From the NCBI RefSeq assembly GCF_015752285.1, contig NZ_JADOUY010000002.1, positions 558,001-622,000 on the forward strand: a stretch of 64,000 nt of DNA. The letters run 5' to 3'. The notes below the pieces were generated by a model. It was given only the letters and a program-made list of their open reading frames with translations. It was not told where the DNA came from and ran no database searches. The DNA comes from Mycetocola_A sp015752285 (GTDB lineage Bacteria > Actinomycetota > Actinomycetes > Actinomycetales > Microbacteriaceae). Positions 1 through 6,576 of this stretch are shown piece by piece. Made by a program: the position numbers and the translations under genes. Within the stretch, counting starts at the first letter, position 1, and each line of letters begins with the position of its first letter.

Positions 1-1344
1 AAGTCGATCACGCAGCCCCTGCAGGCCGTGACCGCTCGTGAGGTGTGCTCCGCCGATACCGTCATCGGACACGGTGACCGTGAGCAGCTGACCGAACTCT
101 GCTGGGTGCATCGACACGTCGACGGTGACGGTGCTGGCTCCGGAGTGTTTGGACGCGTTGGTGATCAACTCGGCAGCGACGAAGTAGCCGTTGCGTTCGA
201 TCTCGGCCGGCAACCGCAGTCGGGGAGCGAGCGAGCTGTGAACGGTCACCGGGATCGAACTCACCGTTGCCAGCGATTCGATTGCGCTCACGAGCCCGCG
301 GTCACCGAGGATCGGTGGGGCGAATCCGCGAGACAGCGCCCGGAGTTCCTCAAGCGAGGCCTGCGCCTGCTGGCGAGCCTCGCCGATCAGGATGCGAGCG
401 GCATCCGGTTCGGTGTCGAGACGGCGTTCGGCTGCCGCGAGGTCCATCTGGAGACGAACGAGTCGCTGTTGGGGACCGTCGTGGATGTCGCGCTCGAGTC
501 GACGAACGGACTGGTCTTCCGCCTGAAGCGCTGCACCTCGCGAGGCGTCGAGAGCCGCCACCTCGCGTCTGAGGTCATCGCTCTGCCACCGCGACAGCAG
601 TCCACGGGCGATGACGTGGTGCAGGAGTGTGAGCCACCGGGTGATGAACGGAAGGGTGACGACGAAGATCACGCCGGCGACGAGGTTGAACAGGGCGTCG
701 GAGGTGAAGCGGTCCACGCCGAGCAGTCGCCCGGGGAAGAAGAACTCGAAGACGACACCACTCAACCAGAACCGATCAGGGTCTCCTTCGGGGATGAATC
801 GGGCCCAGAACCAGTAGCTGACCCCGCCGACACCTGTCGCGAGCCAGGTGACGGTCACCGTCCACGACACGATGCTCACGATCGGGTTGATCACCAGTCC
901 GTGCAGCAGGTAGGTCCAGTAGTGGCCATTCGCCACGGGGCCCAGGGCGGTTCGCCAGAACCCGGCGTCGCCTCCAGCGCGCGGCCACTCCGGGGCAGCG
1001 ATGCTCGGATGACCCGCTGCGCGGAGCCTCAGCAGTTCGAGCAGCCCGAACCCGCGTGCGACGTACAGCGAGGCGACCACAACGAAAATGCCCACGACAA
1101 GGGCGATCATGCCGAGACCGGCGGAAAAGAGGGAAACCATGATGGTGAATCCGGTGAGGGCGATCGGCAGGGTGAGGAGCAGAAAACCGAGCTCACGGGG
1201 AACGTTCCGCCAGAGTCCGCCGTAACCCCGCGCCGCCGGTGGGGGCGACGGTACCTGCGGGGCGGGCTTATGCGTGTTCATGGAGCCCAGCGTGGCAGAT
1301 CCTGCCTCGGTGCGAGTGGGGTGTTCGATGGCGTCTGTGCTCAT
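1..1344 (-). CDS. sensor histidine kinase, HisKA_3 (NarL/DesK) type, 3' end beyond window
   Basis: The first 448 residues of a two-component sensor kinase that runs off the left edge. Residues 41-110 resemble the membrane 'putative sensor' domain often found on actinobacterial NarL-type kinases; hydrophobic stretches lie near 52-72, 74-96, 143-172 and 217-236. The phosphoacceptor helix reads LERDIHDGPQQRLV, giving His288. The ATPase domain has an N-box ELITNASKHSG (Asn396) and a G-box ending in GHGLQGLRDRL at the window edge. ATG at 1344 has AAGGAA 6 nt upstream; a second in-frame ATG at 1281 is less likely. A LuxR-type response regulator would be expected just outside the window. The signal it senses cannot be inferred. 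I translated this gene by hand from the reverse complement. Confidence 0.9.
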   Translation of the reverse strand, partial: MSTDAIEHPTRTEAGSATLGSMNTHKPAPQVPSPPPAARGYGGLWRNVPRELGFLLLTLPIALTGFTIMVSLFSAGLGMIALVVGIFVVVASLYVARGFGLLELLRLRAAGHPSIAAPEWPRAGGDAGFWRTALGPVANGHYWTYLLHGLVINPIVSIVSWTVTVTWLATGVGGVSYWFWARFIPEGDPDRFWLSGVVFEFFFPGRLLGVDRFTSDALFNLVAGVIFVVTLPFITRWLTLLHHVIARGLLSRWQSDDLRREVAALDASRGAALQAEDQSVRRLERDIHDGPQQRLVRLQMDLAAAERRLDTEPDAARILIGEARQQAQASLEELRALSRGFAPPILGDRGLVSAIESLATVSSIPVTVHSSLAPRLRLPAEIERNGYFVAAELITNASKHSGASTVTVDVSMHPAEFGQLLTVTVSDDGIGGAHLTSGHGLQGLRDRL

Positions 1345-1441
1345 GATCGGTTCCTTCGGTCGGGGCAGTGCCTGGCGTCTGTGTCCTTCCAGCTTCGCGA
1401 GGATCCGTCACTCGCGGCATCAGGCATCCCACCGGCTTTCC

Positions 1442-1458
1442 CGGGGGGAATACCCCCG
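1442..1458. repeat. GC-rich perfect hairpin upstream of the kinase gene
   Basis: CGGGGG and CCCCCG form a 6-bp stem with a GAATA loop. It lies about 100 nt upstream of the kinase start and upstream of the dps promoter, so it could be a leader hairpin for the kinase mRNA or a protein site. The G-run/C-run shape faintly recalls CsoR-family operators, but the flanks do not fit well. Confidence 0.4.
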
Positions 1459-1470
1459 CAGACACGAGGT

Positions 1471-1517
1471 AAGACGAGCCTTGTCTTGCTTGCGGAATGT
1501 CTGAGCGTGAGTAGCGT
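1471..1517 (+). promoter_or_regulatory. putative dps promoter with upstream palindrome
   Basis: TTGCGG (1490-1495) and TAGCGT (1512-1517) are spaced by 16 nt and would start transcription about 40 nt before dps. Just upstream is the inverted repeat AAGAC-N7-GTCTT (1471-1487), a possible site for a stress or metal regulator. It does not match the DtxR or LexA consensus. Confidence 0.4.
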
Positions 1518-1565
1518 TGTTCCCACCAGCGCACCACACTCACGCGCAAACGAAGGGGAACCCCC

Positions 1566-2051
1566 ATGACAGACATCACGACCGTTTCATCCACCTCCGT
1601 CAGCCCCGACGTCGCAGCCGGAGTCGCCCAGTTCCTGAGCCCAGTGGTCATCGACCTCACAGCCCTCGTCGTCAACGGCAAGCAGGCCCACTGGCACGTC
1701 CGCGGAGCAAACTTCGTCGGAGTCCACGAGTTGCTCGACACCATCGTCGCCCACGCCCAGGACTGGGCAGACAGTGCCGCTGAGCGCATCGTCGCTCTCG
1801 GCCTCCCCGTCGACGGCCGGCTCTCGACCGTCGCAGCGAAGACCACGACCGGCGAGCTGACCGCGGGATTCCAGCAGTCAGAGAACACGATCGCCGAGTA
1901 CGTGGCCCAGATCGACGCTGCCCTTGTCTCGATCAAGACCGCCGTCGACGAACTCGACGGGATCGATCTCACCAGCCAGGACGTCGCCATCGAGATCGCG
2001 CGCGGCCTCGAGAAGGACCGCTGGTTCCTCGTCGCTCACGTAGCCCGGTAG
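1566..2051 (+). CDS. dps: Dps family ferritin-like DNA-protecting protein
   Basis: A 161-residue Dps-family protein: a four-helix-bundle dodecamer that oxidises and stores iron and protects DNA in stress and starvation. The family ferroxidase signature is visible: QAHWHVRG (residues 40-47), His54 in VGVHELLD, then D69-S-A-A-E73 leading into AERI. The length is normal for the family. AAGGGGA precedes the ATG. There is no lysine-rich N-terminal tail, so DNA binding through the tail seems unlikely, although this varies within the family. It is monocistronic, with a strong hairpin 20 nt after the stop, and divergent from the sensor kinase. Confidence 0.93.
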   Translation: MTDITTVSSTSVSPDVAAGVAQFLSPVVIDLTALVVNGKQAHWHVRGANFVGVHELLDTIVAHAQDWADSAAERIVALGLPVDGRLSTVAAKTTTGELTAGFQQSENTIAEYVAQIDAALVSIKTAVDELDGIDLTSQDVAIEIARGLEKDRWFLVAHVAR

Positions 2052-2070
2052 AAGCCACAACACGTCGCGC

Positions 2071-2104
2071 ACAGGGAGGGTCGCCATTCGGCGGCCCTCC
2101 CTGT
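2071..2104. terminator. hairpin terminator between dps and the convergent amidohydrolase
   Basis: ACAGGGAGGG pairs perfectly with CCCTCCCTGT, and an inner CGCC-ATTC-GGCG extends the stem. The hairpin lies between two convergent stop codons. There is no clear T-run on either side, so it may act in both directions as a weak intrinsic terminator. Confidence 0.65.
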
Positions 2105-2135
2105 CGCTGTTAGCAGGTCCGATTCGCGGATGGAA

Positions 2136-3635
2136 TCACAGTCGCGAGAAGGTGTCCCGCCCGTTCAGAATCGTGGCGGCCACCGGCATCCGTCTGAGCT
2201 CGTCAGGGCTGGAGGCATACGGGTCGCGGTCGACGAGTGCGAGATCGGCGACCTGTCCTGCGGCGACCACCGCTGCACCTGAACCGGTAGATGCTGCGAT
2301 CGCTTCGCGCACGGTGATCGACTGCTCCGGATGCCACGGCTCACGCCCGTCGCGCGCCCGCCCCACCGCAGACGCGATGGCCAGCCACGGATCCAGAGGA
2401 GCGACCGGCGCATCCGACCCCAGGGCGATTCGGCCCCCGGCATCGAGGATGCTGCGCAGCGTGAACGCACGGCCGGTGCGGCCGGCCCAGTGGTGCTCAG
2501 CAACGTCGCGGTCGTCCATGGCATGCTCCGGCTGCACACTCGCGGTGATGCCGAGCGCAGCGAAGCGGCCGACGTCCTCGGGTGAGAGCAGTTGGGCATG
2601 TTCGATCGACCCGCGCGCACCGGTGGCCTCGAATGCGTCGAGTGCATGACTGTTCGCGCGATCGCCGATCGCATGGATCGCCGAGTCCAGCCCGGCAGAC
2701 CGGGCTCGCGCCATCAGCGGACCGAGCTCGTCCGGCGGCACGTTGAGCAGTCCGTATGTCGTCGACCCCGGATACGGGTCGACGCAGAATGCGGTGCGGG
2801 TGTTGAGCGAGCCGTCGGTGATGACCTTGAACGCGCCCACTTCGAGAAGACCGTGGGTGTGCGGGAGGATCTGGCCCGAGCGCAGCCCGTCGGCGATGGC
2901 GCGATCGAGATTCGCGCGGTAGATCCCGAATCGCACGCGCAGGGCGATCGTGCCTGCGGCGATCCGACGCGTCCACGCTTCGACGTTCCACGCCATCTCG
3001 AAATCGACGATACCGACGACCCCACGGGCGGCCGCAGCATCCGCTGCCGTGTGCACCCAGCCGTCGACGATTGCATCCTGGACCGTGTCGAGCGAGCGGT
3101 GCACGGCGAAGGCGTCTTCCTCCCTGAGGAGGCCGGTCGGATGCCCGGCATGGCCGTGTTCGGTGAGAGCGGCACTGTTCAGCCAGACACAGTGGAGGTC
3201 AGCGGCGATGAGGATGACCGACCGCCCGTGTGACGCCCGGTCAAAGGCGGCGAGATCGGCCGCATCCGGCCACATGGCGTCGCGGAAGCCGAAACCGACG
3301 GCAGGACCGTAGACCCCTGGCGGCGTGTTGCCGTCGACCGCCGCAAGCACCTCGGCAGCGGTCGACGTGCGCGACAGGTCGAAACGGCGCGACGTGTACG
3401 CCCACTGCGTGAAATGCACATGCGAGTCCCAGAGGCCGGGGAGCAGCCATCGGCCGTCTGCGCTGACCCTCTCCCCCGCGACACGCTCGCTTCCTGCCGG
3501 TCGAAGTCCCGCAACGACACCGTCTTCGAGAATGACGTCGACGGATTCGCTCCCTGCACCGGCGAGCCGCACATCGCAGAGGGTGCGACGGATGCCAGGG
3601 CCAGGACGAGCGGCACGCAACCGGAACTCGGTCAT
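2136..3635 (-). CDS. amidohydrolase family protein (YtcJ-like, amidohydrolase_3)
   Basis: A 499-residue metal-dependent hydrolase of the YtcJ-like amidohydrolase group. The family motif DSHVHF is at residues 70-75 (His72 and His74 are metal ligands), a later metal/catalytic segment is SIEHAQLL, and the aspartate motif LGSDAPVAPLDPW is near residue 410. The N-terminal small beta domain (1-65) and its C-terminal completion are both present. Substrates of this group are mostly unknown (N-acyl amides, imides or carbamates). Its ATG overlaps the stop of the PaiB-like gene (ATGA), so it is the last gene of a tightly coupled rpiB-nei-paiB-amidohydrolase operon. Confidence 0.85.
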   Translation of the reverse strand: MTEFRLRAARPGPGIRRTLCDVRLAGAGSESVDVILEDGVVAGLRPAGSERVAGERVSADGRWLLPGLWDSHVHFTQWAYTSRRFDLSRTSTAAEVLAAVDGNTPPGVYGPAVGFGFRDAMWPDAADLAAFDRASHGRSVILIAADLHCVWLNSAALTEHGHAGHPTGLLREEDAFAVHRSLDTVQDAIVDGWVHTAADAAAARGVVGIVDFEMAWNVEAWTRRIAAGTIALRVRFGIYRANLDRAIADGLRSGQILPHTHGLLEVGAFKVITDGSLNTRTAFCVDPYPGSTTYGLLNVPPDELGPLMARARSAGLDSAIHAIGDRANSHALDAFEATGARGSIEHAQLLSPEDVGRFAALGITASVQPEHAMDDRDVAEHHWAGRTGRAFTLRSILDAGGRIALGSDAPVAPLDPWLAIASAVGRARDGREPWHPEQSITVREAIAASTGSGAAVVAAGQVADLALVDRDPYASSPDELRRMPVAATILNGRDTFSRL

Positions 3636-4252
3636 CGGCGGGCGCGACGCATCTCGGCAGCGAGCGCAGGGTTGGGGTACTCGGACCCGTTCTCGAGCTC
3701 GTCGATGATCCGGTCGACGATCTCAGCTGGTCGGTTCTGACTGAGTTTGCGCTTCGCGACGACCGAGGTCGGGGTGAGCCGGAAGCCGACGGTCCCGCTG
3801 CTGATCCGTGCCGCGTACTCGGCGTTGGCCGGAGTGCCCTCCATCAGTCGCGGAGTCGGCATCCGTTCCTCGAAGTGTTCGACAAGGTGGCCGAGCACCC
3901 GGAAGTTTTCCTCGTCACCGAGGATCTCAGGAACACCGGTCAAATGGGCGACGACGAAGTTCCAGGTCGGAACGGCTGGCTTGGCGTCGTACCAGCCGGG
4001 CGAGATGTACCCGTGCGGGCCCTGCACGATGACGAGCAGATCATGGGAGCCGAGTTCGAGGATCGCCTCGTCCGGGCGCCCGACGTGTCCGAGGATCGTC
4101 AGGTCGTCACGTTCGGGGTCGAGCACCACCGCGTAGTGCGAGGCGACCAGGCCGTTTTCCGTGTTGCTCACGAGCGTCACCCATGGGTTGTCCGCGATCA
4201 GCCGCCGCAGCTCCGGGATGTCCCCGAGCACGAAACTGGGATTCTGTCTCAT
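3632..4252 (-). CDS. FMN-binding negative transcriptional regulator family (PaiB-like)
   Basis: A 206-residue protein of the PaiB/FMN-binding split-barrel family. Characteristic segments are HVGRPDEAI, GYISPGWY, VPTWNFVVAHLTG and, near the end, VAKRKLSQNRPAE. B. subtilis PaiB was described as a repressor, but the fold is that of a flavin-binding protein and no helix-turn-helix is evident here, so a flavin or heme-linked role is equally possible. The start is set at MRQNPSF (ATG at 4252). A longer reading frame continues upstream into the neighbouring glycosylase gene but has no homology. There is a 16-nt gap to nei and a 4-nt overlap with the amidohydrolase. Confidence 0.82.
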   Translation of the reverse strand: MRQNPSFVLGDIPELRRLIADNPWVTLVSNTENGLVASHYAVVLDPERDDLTILGHVGRPDEAILELGSHDLLVIVQGPHGYISPGWYDAKPAVPTWNFVVAHLTGVPEILGDEENFRVLGHLVEHFEERMPTPRLMEGTPANAEYAARISSGTVGFRLTPTSVVAKRKLSQNRPAEIVDRIIDELENGSEYPNPALAAEMRRARR

Positions 4253-4268
4253 GACGTCCTTCCGACGA

Positions 4269-5264
4269 TCAGCGCTGGCAGTTGGGGCACCAGTACAGCT
4301 TTCGCGCACCCATCTCTTCGAGCAGGATGTGGGTACCGCAGACCCGGCACGGCAGGCCCTCACGCTTGTAGACCCAGTGCCGGTCGTCGCGGGATGCCAT
4401 CGCTTTACGGTATTCCTCACCGTTGAGATCGTCCATCGTCATCATCTGACCGGTCTCGACGCCGATGCGGAGCAGTCGCGACCAGTCCTCCCAGATCGCG
4501 CGGACAACATCCTCAGGCACCAGTTTGGCTGGCGTGTGCGGGTTGAGCCGCGCGCGGAACAGCAGCTCGGCCCTGTAGACGTTGCCGATGCCGGCGACGA
4601 CGCTCTGATCCATGAGAAGCAGGCCGATCGGGGTCGGCTTCCTGCGCACGAGCGTCGCGAAGCGATCGGATGCCGCCTGGCTGTCGTCGAGCAGGGGATC
4701 CGGACCGAGCTTCGCGATCACCTCACTGACACGGGCGTCATCGATCACCTCGCACGCCGTCGGGCCGCGCAGGTCCGCAACGGTGTTCTCGGTCAGCAGC
4801 CTCACGCGCACGGCGCCGACCGGTTCGGGCGGGAACGTCTCCTCCGATGATTCGGGGAGACCGGTCGTCTGTTCAGACATCCGGACCCGCGCGCGGCGGG
4901 GCGCTCCGATGGAGTGCAGCGAGTTCTCGCCGGCGCTGTCGAGGATGGCGTCGGTGAGATCCGTACCGCGCTGGTTGGTCTGTCCCATCCGGCCGTTGGC
5001 CGACGCGATCGTGGCGTCTTCGGTGATCTGCCCGGCGAAGTCCCACGCTCCGTACATGCCGAGGTGCACACGCAGCCAGACACTGTCGTCGAAATCGATG
5101 AACATCTGTTTGCCGACGGCTTTCACGTCGGTCACTGTCCGGCCATCGAGGATTGCCGCGCCTTCAACGAACCGCCCCTGCGGCGACGACGCCGTCACGC
5201 GGTGGCCCTGGAAGTTCTGCCGGAACTGCCGCGCGATGCGGTGGACGGAGTGGCCCTCTGGCAC
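4269..5264 (-). CDS. nei: Fpg/Nei family DNA glycosylase (endonuclease VIII-like)
   Basis: A base-excision repair glycosylase/AP lyase for oxidised bases. The mature N-terminus PEGHSVHR supplies the catalytic Pro2 and Glu3 of the family. The C-terminal zinc finger is C306-x2-C309-x16-C326-x2-C329, ending at the last residues, and the helix-two-turns-helix region precedes it (GIGNVYRAELLFRARLNP). At 331 residues it is longer than the usual ~270; the extra length sits in a polar stretch around residues 85-160. The start codon is GTG, one base after the rpiB stop, so translation is probably coupled. The gene order rpiB-nei matches M. tuberculosis Rv2465c-Rv2464c. Confidence 0.92.
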   Translation of the reverse strand: MPEGHSVHRIARQFRQNFQGHRVTASSPQGRFVEGAAILDGRTVTDVKAVGKQMFIDFDDSVWLRVHLGMYGAWDFAGQITEDATIASANGRMGQTNQRGTDLTDAILDSAGENSLHSIGAPRRARVRMSEQTTGLPESSEETFPPEPVGAVRVRLLTENTVADLRGPTACEVIDDARVSEVIAKLGPDPLLDDSQAASDRFATLVRRKPTPIGLLLMDQSVVAGIGNVYRAELLFRARLNPHTPAKLVPEDVVRAIWEDWSRLLRIGVETGQMMTMDDLNGEEYRKAMASRDDRHWVYKREGLPCRVCGTHILLEEMGARKLYWCPNCQR

Positions 5265-5265
5265 G

Positions 5266-5769
5266 CTAACCCCGCTCGGAGTAGGAGTCGACGCCCTTGC
5301 CAGCGATCGTGCCGGTGCGCTCGTACTCGGCCAACTGGGCGATCCGCCGGACGTGACGCTCCTCAGCGGTGAACGGTTCGGCGATAAACGCGTCGATGAA
5401 CGCGATCACGTCGCCGACCGGATGCTGCCTGGCCCCGATCGAGATGACGTTGGCGTCGTTGTGGTCCCTGGCGAGCTTCGCCGTGCTGAGGTTCCAGACC
5501 AGGGCAGCACGGACGCCGCGCACCTTGTTCGCGGCGATCTGCTCACCGTTCCCTGAACCACCGAACACCACACCGAGCGCATCGACCCCTGCTGTCTGGT
5601 CGTGCACGACGGCTTGCGCGGCATTGATGCAGAAAGCGGGGTAGTCATCGAGAGCGTCATAGTCGGCCGGTCCATGATCGATGACCTCATGGCCGCTGTC
5701 GCTCAGGTGCTGCTGCAGGTGCTGACTGAAGTCGAGGCCGGCGTGGTCGGTGGCGATGTGGATGCGCAT
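5266..5769 (-). CDS. rpiB: ribose-5-phosphate isomerase B
   Basis: Interconverts ribose-5-phosphate and ribulose-5-phosphate in the pentose phosphate pathway. The 167-residue protein has the RpiB/LacA signatures MRIHIATDHAG at the N-terminus, FGGSGNGEQIAANK (Glu76 is the expected base in the actinobacterial type, which lacks the cysteine used in E. coli RpiB) and DHNDANVISIGAR. The start is the ATG at 5769; upstream in-frame codons overlap the DsbA gene and are not homologous. CAGAAT 6 nt before the ATG could be the -10 box of a leaderless transcript. It heads a four-gene run through nei, the PaiB-like gene and the amidohydrolase. Confidence 0.95.
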   Translation of the reverse strand: MRIHIATDHAGLDFSQHLQQHLSDSGHEVIDHGPADYDALDDYPAFCINAAQAVVHDQTAGVDALGVVFGGSGNGEQIAANKVRGVRAALVWNLSTAKLARDHNDANVISIGARQHPVGDVIAFIDAFIAEPFTAEERHVRRIAQLAEYERTGTIAGKGVDSYSERG

Positions 5770-5815
5770 GCGTCCATTCTGCCGTTTCCTGTGGCGCTGC
5801 CGCTCACCGGCGTTC

Positions 5816-6442
5816 TCAGTCGAAGAGGGGCCCGACGGTGCGGCTGCGCTTGATCTCGAAGAACCCGGGGTACGAGGCGACGGCGACGACGCCGTCCCAC
5901 AGCCGCGCGGCCTCGTCACCCTGCGGAGACGGTGAGATGACCGGCCCGAAGAATGCGACGCCGTTCACGGCGATCACCGGTGTGCCGACCTCCTGGCCGA
6001 CCCGCCCGATCCCGTCGAAATGACTCGCCCGCATCTGCGGGTCGTGCTCGTCTGTCAGCGAGTACTCGGCGAACTCAGGCGGCAACCCGACCTCGGCGAG
6101 CGCCTGGGCGATCACCGTGTCCGGGTCGGTGGACTCGCCCGGGTGAATCTGCAGGCCGAGTGCGTCGTAGAGCGGTTTCACGATCGCCTGGCCGAACTTC
6201 TCCTGAGCTGCTGCGACGAGTCGGGTGTAGCGAAGAGCACGGGGGAAGAAGGCACGGTACTCGTCCGAGACATCCTGGTCTTCGTTGAGTACCGCGAGGC
6301 TCATCACGTGCCAGGTGACCTCAAGGTCGCGCACTCTCGCGACCTCGTCCACCCACCGGGAGGTCATCCATGCCCACGGGCAGGAGGGGTCGAACCAGAA
6401 GTCGACGGCGGTCGGTGCGGGGGTCACGGTATCGGTGTTCAT
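5816..6442 (-). CDS. DsbA family protein related to mycothiol-dependent nitroreductase (Rv2466c group)
   Basis: A 208-residue DsbA-fold protein. The active-site region FDPSCPWAW places Cys21 at the N-terminal position, but the second cysteine of the usual CPxC motif is Ala24, so it would be a monothiol enzyme. The rest follows the family: helical insertion, then EVGTPVIAVNG with the cis-proline, and FFGPVISPSP. Position between rpiB and pepN matches Rv2466c, which reacts with mycothiol. Likely a mycothiol-linked reductase or transferase; the substrate is unknown. It is divergent from pepN across a 134-bp spacer. Confidence 0.82.
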   Translation of the reverse strand: MNTDTVTPAPTAVDFWFDPSCPWAWMTSRWVDEVARVRDLEVTWHVMSLAVLNEDQDVSDEYRAFFPRALRYTRLVAAAQEKFGQAIVKPLYDALGLQIHPGESTDPDTVIAQALAEVGLPPEFAEYSLTDEHDPQMRASHFDGIGRVGQEVGTPVIAVNGVAFFGPVISPSPQGDEAARLWDGVVAVASYPGFFEIKRSRTVGPLFD

Positions 6443-6576
6443 ACTCTCAGGTAATCACGGATCGACGCCATGGCATTCCCCGTTGCGGTTCCGGCTGCGC
6501 TCTGAAGCGAAGGACTACGCTTGCAAGTCGGACACGATCCGACCCATCAGCACCCATCGCACAAAGGAGTTCCGCG

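Noticed and set aside
1461..1500. A DtxR-type iron box upstream of dps
   Set aside because: The region GGTAAGACGAGCCTTGTCTT has some similarity to TTAGG..CCTAA but the half-sites do not match. I only keep it as an unnamed palindrome.
28..1569. A 513-codon open frame on the plus strand
   Set aside because: It lies opposite the histidine kinase gene, its translation is low-complexity Arg/Glu/Gly without motifs, and the minus strand reads clear kinase domains. It is a GC-rich shadow.
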